NCBI GenBank assembly: GCA_019914945.1
Contig: CM034112.1
Coordinates: 5,355,001 to 5,419,000, forward strand
Source of the DNA: Typha latifolia
Lineage: Eukaryota; Streptophyta; Magnoliopsida; Poales; Typhaceae
Length of the DNA stretch: 64,000 nt
Direction of reading: 5' to 3'
The notes below the pieces were generated by a model, which saw only the letters and a program-made list of their open reading frames with translations, did no database searches and was not told where the DNA came from. Of this stretch, positions 57,305-64,000 are shown piece by piece (within the stretch, counting starts at the first letter, position 1; the number at the start of each line of letters is the position of its first letter). The translations under genes were made by a program, and so were the position numbers.

Positions 57305-57316
57305 GATTGGATACCA
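57305..57316 (-). promoter_or_regulatory. Possible primer site of G3
   Basis: On the minus strand TGGTATCCAATC follows the LTR by one base. It shares TGGTATC with the tRNA-Met site but differs afterwards, so either the site has decayed or another tRNA is used. Confidence 0.5.
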
Positions 57317-57317
57317 T

Positions 57318-58434
57318 TATTATGATCACAAATCGGGGCATCTGTAAAACGTATCGAATCCAACTGTCGGATCTTGGATGTGGTGGATGAGTGGCTAGAT
57401 GGAGGATGATTATAGAGAATTAGGGATGAATGGTGGAGATGGAATGGCTATGGATGGTAGATGAAATCTGATGGAAGGGGATAGGGAAGATATGGAAGGA
57501 TTGTGAAGGAAATCTATGAAAGAATTTGAAATAGATGATGATTGTGATCTGATTTGGATCTAAATACAACTATAACTTCCGGGCCGATTTACCAATGATC
57601 CAATCGTTGAATACTTATCAGATTTGGATGGAAGATAGATCTCTGGGTCAACTTTCTGGAATGGGTTGTGGAATCTGGGGCGATATGTGGATTTCTAGAT
57701 ATCAAGGTTTTACCAAATACTGCACTAGATCATAATAGATCTGGAGGTGGATATTTTGAGATAACTTCTGATCGATCTAACCATCCAAAAGATCTGATAT
57801 TCTGACAGGTTGTTCCCCTGGAAGTCAAAGATCTAATGAAATCTAAATTATGTCGATTAGATGAGTAGATCAAGAGTTATGGTGCAAATATTGACCGAAG
57901 GTCAGATGGTTGTGAGATGGATGTGAAAGGTGGAACCTAAGGATCGATGAGATGGAGGTTGTCGACGGATAGTGGAAGGCCTATGGGCGTAGGGAAGACC
58001 TTAGGACGTGGAGGTGGTGAATGAGATGGTGTGGGCAATATCGGGGTGCTGTGCAAGGCAGAGAAGATGAGGGAGAAGGGAGTCAACTCTCATAGTCGAG
58101 AGAGAACGACTAGTCGAATACGTGGGGAGAGGGGCATAACCATGATGAGTGAAGTTCTAGACTAATAGAAAAAGGGAGAAGTGTGCTCAAGCGAGATGTT
58201 TCATAATAATTCATCCATAATGCCTCAAGTGAAGACTAGCCCTCCTATTTATAGGAGAGAGATACAAGTGGGCTTAGCCATTACCCAACGTGTGACTAAA
58301 CTAAAGCAAATGCAATAAGTAAATAAGCAAATAGAGTGGATAACTATATTGAGCCTAGCCCAATAGCCTTTGAGTGGACCAACTTGGCCTAAGGCCCATC
58401 TTTTAGACCGACCCAGCTCACCTGAATCATATCA
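57318..58434 (-). mobile_element. G3 5' LTR
   Basis: 1117 bp, matching 51887-52876 but with extra segments near 57597-57655, 58105-58135 and 58285-58340. The length difference suggests deletions in the 3' LTR or insertions here. Confidence 0.88.
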
Positions 58435-60110
58435 TATTTTTAGACACTTATTTAAAAAAAAACTAATGGGACATGTGTTTTAGTGATGCAATCCTCAAAA
58501 TGTAGTCTTGTTGCCATTATGTTTCTGAAATAAATGCAGAGATCAGTAAAAAAGTATCTAGTATTCTTAGTAATTCTCAATCTATAATCATAGAGTTTCA
58601 TGCTAATTATTCAAGAGAAATTTTCAAATCACATATATGTTGAATGTATAATATGCTACTGATAAATATATCAAGTTGATTGAAATGCAAAAATGTATAA
58701 TTGATGTTAGAGCAATAGTCTCTCTACTGAGTAATCGGGCTTTCGCATGGCCACTCAAGAAGTGTTTGCATCAAAAAGTAGAGTACCATCTCTAATTCAT
58801 GGCAACTAGTTGTGTACTGCCCTTTTGGTTCGAAGTTTGATGCCCAATGGGTGCCTTGTCACCTAGTGGATAAATCCACTGGTAGAATCCTCGCTACAAG
58901 GACCATCTAGAAAGCAAGATAACACTAGCATTGCTCAAACATGAAATTCCAAGTTAAGATAATAAGAAAATTAAGATTGTAATAAAGCATATTATACATA
59001 TATACCCTAATACTCTAGGGTGATTTAGATCTAGATTTATCTCTTTGTGTTTAATTGCAGCATGCTTTTCTATTATGACTTTGGGAGAATGAATAGTTTT
59101 AATAAGGTTAGTGTGTATATTAATGCTGAATGAGAAGATAATTGGATACCTATGAATGCCTAAATCGTTTTAATAAAAAATGCAAGACTTTGTAGGCCAC
59201 TTGGGATGATACTAATGATTCTATTGATAATGACTTTGAATCTGGAAAAGGAAATTATTTTTCTTTTACTGCTTCCTTGTTATCTTCTAATAGTTCTTGT
59301 GAGATGTCAAATGCAACAAAGAAAAGTGATTCTGACGATGACAATCAGATGGAGATCCAAGCCACCTCTATACAAAGTATCTTACAAGATCAAAAAAATT
59401 AATTTGAAGCTTGCACGAAAGGTTAAGGTGACGCAAGAAGAGAAAGCTAAGATGGCGGAGCATCATGCGAAGATGTTGAAAGATATGGTTCTCAAAGAAG
59501 AAAATTTAAACCTTCAAGAAAAATTGGATCACACTCTCTTAAACTCAAACTCTTTAATTTCTAAAAATTCTTCATTACGTGATAAAATTAATTTATTTGG
59601 AAATTAATTTTTATGAGCAAGTTTCTTTGAGAAAAAACTTATCTAAAAAGGTTAAATTTCTTAAAATTGAATTAGAAAGAGCTAAGATCTCATTTGATAA
59701 ATTTAATGTAGGGTCCAAAAATTTGAATCTAACTCCTTGGATCACAAAGGAAAGAAAAAGATAAGGAAAGGCTAATATGATGCTAAATGATCAAATACCT
59801 TTGCTACAAAAGTGCAACGTAATGTATATTATTCTCCTTCTTTTATTTAATTATCTCATATTAATTATAGGACAAATGTTAAAAAATATAATAAGAAGTG
59901 TAATATGAATGCTAAGACATATAGGAATGGATCTAATAGTAGAATTTATATTTTTACTTGTCATCATTGGAGAGTTAAAGGACACATTAGGCCACTTTGT
60001 AAATTTTTACAAAAACTTAAACATGCTTTTCATTATGGGTTGAAAACTAAAAATGTTTGGGTTAGAAAAGAAGATATGTTGGCACCCTTTTGGGGTGGTG
60101 CTATTGAGTG
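58435..60110 (+). pseudogene. gag: SIRE-like Copia gag relic
   Basis: From about 59190 the reading shows ATWDDTNDS, FSFTAS, an acidic DSDDD run, a coiled coil (LARKVKVTQEEKAKMAEHHA, NLQEKLDHTLLNSNSLISKN) and, near 59955, CHHWRVKGHIRPLC, which resembles the second zinc knuckle of SIRE gag (CHHCG.KGHIRP.C) with Cys changed to Trp. KNVWVRKED follows. Stops and frame changes are frequent. The part before 59100 has no clear motif. It is not the same subfamily as C1, and no LTR is in view. Confidence 0.62.
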
Positions 60111-61095
60111 ATCCCTTAGTGGGATATGTTAGCTAGGGAGAGTTTGATTGCTTATTAATATTCCTAACTATACACTTTTGTGAATATATCTAATTTTTGA
60201 GTCTTAGATATTTTTTAGATTAATTGATAATTTGTGTGTTTTAAGATTTCTTTAGATTTACGGATTCTCATTTTTGTTTTTATTTTGTATTATAGTTGAC
60301 TTTCTTTAAAAACAAAAAAAAAATTAGAGTTTAATATCTCAACCATACTAGTGCATACGGTAAGGGAGTCAAATTATTCTCTTCAAGTACAAACGAAGAT
60401 AGATTAATAAGTCTCAACACTACAAGAGTTTAATATCTCAACCAAAATTAGAATTAATCTAAGCTAAGACGTCTCACCTTGAATCTCTCATAATATATGG
60501 AAAGTTGGAAAGTAAAACTTTGTTGAATAAGGATAGCATTGCTTCTAAAACAAGACCGTAGTACTTATGTACATGCCATCTACTATACTATAAATCTATA
60601 TACTATAAATCTAAAACTTTTTTCATACATATATACGGTCATACAGCATTGTCATTTTTGATATAGATGACAGAAACTAGCTAGTTGCCAAGATGAGGAG
60701 AGGAAAAGGAGGGGATTTTCTGCAGCGCAAAGAGGTCCTTGCAAGAATAATAAAGGCTTGCATGTGGGTAAGAGGTCCCAAAACTATCAAGATTGCTTAA
60801 TTGCCGGTGGGTAGCTTCTTGCTTTTATCTCAAGCCCTATATATTGACATAAAGGAATTAGTTGGCAATTACGTTCTTTCACCAGGCACGCTCATGTGAA
60901 CGAGATCTTCTTTGGTGTGGGCTCACACCCATATGAAATCTTCTTCGATCCAGTTTGAGATAGAGGAGCCATTATAGCAGTTTATGGTCGCTTGCTTCTT
61001 CAGAAAATCAACAAACACTAGCCTCACGAATGAAGATTAATTGTTGCTTTGACGTATCCAGAGATTAACGGAGAATATTTAGAAGTTTAGCTCAA

Positions 61096-61144
<49 letters not shown>

Positions 61145-61329
61145 TTAGTCCATACGAAAGAGGCGTGGTCTTGTCTGTCCTAAAGCAATGGCAACGACGC
61201 CATGGGCTTCGGCACAAAGTCCCCACACAACTCCCAATTTGTCCTCTTCGTCCTCCCACCTTCTGCCCCACCGACATGGCCACATGCCTTTGTTTCCATT
61301 TATCTTATTCTCTCTCTAAATTTCTCGCA
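60111..61329 (+). other. Intergenic region and presumed upstream control region of the SAUR gene
   Basis: No ORF or element homology is seen. Possible control words on the plus strand near the gene are TGTCTG (61172-61177), a variant auxin-response core, and CACATG (61281-61286), a form bound by PIF-type bHLH factors. Both are short and could be chance. Confidence 0.4.
61098..61142. repeat. (TA)n microsatellite
   Basis: About 22 uninterrupted TA units, 190 bp upstream of the TATA box of the SAUR gene. Likely variable in length. Confidence 0.97.
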
Positions 61330-61338
61330 TATATATAT
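61330..61338 (+). promoter_or_regulatory. Candidate TATA box of the SAUR gene
   Basis: TATATATAT in 'tctcgcatatatatatgcctc' lies 130 bp before the ATG, followed by a pyrimidine-rich stretch (61375-61395) of the kind found near plant start sites. A leader of about 100 bases would result. Confidence 0.6.
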
Positions 61339-61467
61339 GCCTCATCGCTGCTCCAGTTCTCCACAACCTTTGTAGTTCTTTCTCTTTCTCTCTGCAGTTA
61401 CTTCCTTCTATATCTTGGATACTAAGACAACCCAACAAGGAAGCAGTTAGCAAGTCATACAAAAAGA

Positions 61468-61764
61468 ATGGCTGTGATGAAGCAAAGCAAGGTCTCCCAA
61501 GTAGCAGGCCTTAAGAAAATCTTGAAGCGTTGCTCAAACCTTGGGAGGAAACAAGATGATTTGGATGTCCCCAGAGGTCACTTTGCTGTTTACGTCGGGG
61601 AGAATCGGAGTAGATTCATAGTTCCGATCGCATACCTCAATCACCCAGAGTTCCGGTCGCTCCTTCACTGCGCTGAAGAAGAGTTTGACTTCGGTTATGA
61701 CATGGGTCTCACAATCCCATGCGAAGAGGTGGCCTTCCTTTCTCTCACCTCTGCACTCCGATGA
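61468..61764 (+). CDS. SAUR-family protein (small auxin up RNA), SAUR50-like
   Basis: A complete 98-residue intronless ORF, MAVMKQSKVSQVAGLKK..., normal SAUR length. The basic N-terminus (to about residue 28) is followed by the SAUR domain: LDVPRGHFAVYVGENRSRF, IVPIAYLNHPEF, LLHCAEEEFDF and MGLTIPCEEVAF. The VPRGHFAVYVGE and EEEFGF-type motifs (EEEFDF here) are diagnostic. SAURs bind and inhibit PP2C.D phosphatases, keep plasma-membrane H+-ATPases active and promote cell expansion; that role is assigned by family. The start is the first ATG in frame, and the TATA box lies 130 bp upstream. It is the only intact protein gene I find here. SAUR genes often occur in tandem, but no second copy is visible. 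Confidence 0.97.
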   Translation: MAVMKQSKVSQVAGLKKILKRCSNLGRKQDDLDVPRGHFAVYVGENRSRFIVPIAYLNHPEFRSLLHCAEEEFDFGYDMGLTIPCEEVAFLSLTSALR

Positions 61765-63404
61765 GATTTTAACCTACCAAAGTCTCAACATGAAGCAACC
61801 CTTGTAAATTCTTGTAACTTATTTGCGCATATAAGAGTGGCGTGTAGTTTTGGCGCCCTGTAACATTTGATTATTTGGGCTAACGGAAATAGAAAGGAGT
61901 ACTATGTAATTCCCCTTCTTTACAAGTAATCTATTCTTCCTTTCAGTAATTTTTGGTGCAAATGCTTTGAACTTTCAAGAGAGCAACTTTGAAAAATGTT
62001 AAAAACAAAACCTATATATGGGTGTATTTATACAGTCCAAAATTTGTATATGTTACCATAGCAGTACTGGTGCAAATTAAAACAATATTTGCCCCCGCTA
62101 ATTCGCACTTGGTTATAGTAAATTAATCTCTAGGATACAATGGGTTATAACAAATTCATCTTTAAGAGCTGGATGTAGGCCTCGAAGAAAAACCTCAACA
62201 GAGATAGATGGCTTCAATACCGAAACTATGTAACTAACCAACGCAAATGACTGGCATGCATAATACGTATCTACCCATAAATTAATATAAATATTTGCAT
62301 ACGTAGGCTTAGACTAACTTATTGTCCAAATTTTAAAAACTACTCGAATTTTTTCTTAAATTCCAAAGTTTTATGAATGATTACAAATATACATACATAC
62401 ATAGATAGAGAGAGAGAGAGAGAGAGAGTAGGCCCTTGTGAGATAATGGTCCCAAAAATATTCATTTTTTTTATCATTTAGGAGCCCCAAGGCTATATAT
62501 GGACTAGAGAAAAGATTTAATTCTCGTTGATAAATACGAACATAAGCCCTACTAAGCTCTAATCAACATAGTAACTCATCTAGTTTAGCATGCTGAGCAA
62601 TTGGTCAAAACTAAATGTCGTCGAAACACTGCTCCTAACTATCATGCTACTATGTTGCTTCTCTAAAAGTCACCGTATTGCCGAGCTATCAACTAAGACA
62701 AACCGAGCCGTTGACCAAGTCACCAAATTAGAAATATTTTTTCACAATAATTATTTTAATTTAAAATCGATTATGTAACCTCCTTGGCCGTATAAGTATC
62801 TACCAACTTTATAATAGTTGGTTGGTTCCCAAAGATACTAATTGCAAATTGCGCAATTGGACTTAGGATCCGTAATAAGTGGTGGATGTACTGCATAGGA
62901 CGTCCTTGTAAGATAGTAGGAGCAGGCAGTCGATGCCGTTGAGAGGTTCCAAACTGCAACAAACGACAATTAGACAACTAGCTTTCTATTTTCATCTTGG
63001 GACATACCTGACATCAAACTATTATTAGGCGAGTCCTCTTGCCAGGCAAGCCCATGTAACAAAGATTTGAGCTTTACGAGCTATATCTTTGCGGGGCCTC
63101 GATGCCCACAGTATCTACTCAAATGGGTCCGTTCTGAGATATAGCTACGGCAATAACGCATGTCACAAGCTATCCCACCTTTTCAGTGGTATAAATCTTT
63201 AGCCCCCAATTATTTCAGGATTTATTTCTCCATTTTAATACTAAAAAAAATATTACTCTAGATTAGAAAGCAAATACCAAATTATCGTTACTCTTTATTA
63301 GAAATACTATTTATCTAAATTAAATATTACATCACATATAAACGTAATTATAATTGAAAATTTTCAGACAAGCTTATGTATATAATATTTAGGCAATATT
63401 TTTA
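61765..63404. other. 3' flank of the SAUR gene and intergenic DNA
   Basis: The first 150 bp should be the 3' UTR. GGAAATAGAAAGGAGTACTATGTA near 61886 loosely follows the GGA-ATAGAT-GTA order of SAUR destabilising (DST) elements, without an exact match. An (AG)n microsatellite lies at 62407-62428. I see no further gene. Confidence 0.5.
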
Positions 63405-64000
63405 ACCCGTTACTTAAGTAAATATGCAAAATAAAATTCAATGATTAAAGCAAAGATGAAGACCAAGATTTTTACGTGAAAATTTCCAAACTAGGAAAAA
63501 CTATAGATCCAAACTCGGATCAAACTAATCACTAATAAACGTAAACAGTTTACAAAATTGACTTACAAAACAACCCGTTAATTCCTACGACTTTATTCAA
63601 CTCAGTCTCAATCGCAAGAGCCCGCGATTCTCTGCATTTTGTAATTGATCTCAAATCTTAGTTACGTTTGAGATTGATCCTTCACCTTGGTGACGCTTAA
63701 GATGAAAACCTTATTGTGTAGAAGATGAGACGAACCTTAGTCAGTTAAAAATTATTTTTTTCTTCAAAAACATCACTTCAAAAGCAATAATCGATGTCGC
63801 TAGGGTTAGGGCATCCTAACCTTATATACTTTATAAAATTAAGACTAAATCCAAGTCAAATCAAGTCTCAAGTACCCAAAACTTGCAAATTACTTAGAAG
63901 CATTTGAATGCAGTCCGAGTGTATTCGAATGCAGTGACTTGTTGTCCTAGGCATATTCAAACAGCCTAATATGCATCTTTGTATTTGTGAACATGCTACG
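63405..64000 (-). mobile_element. Copia LTR related to C1/C2, antisense, cut by the window end
   Basis: 'aaagatgaagaccaagatttttacgtgaaaa', 'ccaaactcggatcaaac', 'cgatgtcgctagggttagggcatcctaaccttatata' follow the antisense C1 LTR at 8800-9185, and the array-like stretch with gcatttgaatgcag and gtattcgaatgcag starts at 63898. Its palindromes are heavily changed to CA/TG, so it is older than the C1 copies. Confidence 0.72.

Larger units (their letters stand above)
51887..58434 (-). mobile_element. G3: antisense Gypsy-like element hosting two insertions
   Basis: Outer edges are fixed by the exact TSD TATTT (51882-51886, 58435-58439). The LTRs are 51887-52876 and 57318-58434. A possible primer site lies at 57305-57316. 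The internal part is interrupted by a G2 solo LTR (53565-54546) and a G1 fragment (54833-56676). Once these are removed only about 1.6 kb of internal sequence remains, with a weak gag-like ORF and no pol motif. It is either a deletion derivative or a naturally short, non-autonomous family. Confidence 0.88.

Noticed and set aside
61886..61910. DST mRNA-instability element in the SAUR 3' region
   Set aside because: Only the order GGA, ATAGA, GTA is met; the core ATAGAT and spacing are not. Mentioned as a loose resemblance only.
62455..63200. MITE or second gene downstream of SAUR
   Set aside because: I could find no convincing inverted ends, TSD or coding motif.

Overview
This is a flowering-plant nuclear window made almost entirely of nested, mostly decayed LTR retrotransposons, with one ordinary host gene near the right end: an intronless SAUR (small auxin up RNA) gene at 61468-61764. 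The plant assignment rests on SAUR, SIRE-type Copia, chromodomain Gypsy and Athila-like pol sequences, and tRNA-Met-type primer sites. The species cannot be named from the sequence.

I use working family names. G1 and G2 are related Ty3/gypsy chromovirus families (probably Reina-like). G3 and G4 are Gypsy-like elements without a visible pol. C1 is a SIRE-type Ty1/copia family carrying an extra ORF after pol; C2 is a related Copia LTR. There are also Tekay-like LTRs and an Athila-like pol fragment.

Layout. 1-8214: tip of a G2 LTR, then a Tekay-like 3' LTR split by a full antisense G1 element (398-7143) that itself holds a solo LTR; the Tekay LTR is followed by an inverted partial copy of itself. 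8215-12798: old Copia relics, a perfect 135-bp tandem duplication, an antisense C1 solo LTR and a G1 solo LTR. 12799-21899: the most complete C1 element. 21956-26166: a second C1-like 5' end and two G2 LTRs. 26167-39582: a sense G1 element carrying a Tekay-like solo LTR in gag and a deleted C1 element in its 3' LTR. 39788-43633: an internally deleted G2 element. 43634-51881: AT-rich DNA, C2 LTRs enclosing an antisense C1 relic, gag-only G4 and an Athila-like pol. 51887-58434: an antisense G3 element hosting a G2 solo LTR and a G1 fragment. 58435-60110: a SIRE-like gag relic. 60111-63400: the SAUR locus. 63405-64000: another Copia-like LTR. Target-site duplications (TSDs) support ten of these insertions.

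Three patterns cross element boundaries. (1) Arrays of the palindrome GCGTTCGAACGC lie just upstream of TATA boxes in the LTRs of G1, G2 and C1, and again upstream of a TATA-like site before the C1 accessory ORF. This suggests a shared promoter or enhancer module. (2) In G1 and G2, several LTR termini that are fixed by TSDs contain primer-binding-site-like sequence in units of about 42 bp, as if the LTR edge has advanced over duplicated primer sites. (3) Three C1 copies carry an accessory ORF resembling the 'putative plant transposon protein' domain. Stop codons and motif decay look like cytosine-deamination damage, as expected of methylated, silenced elements.
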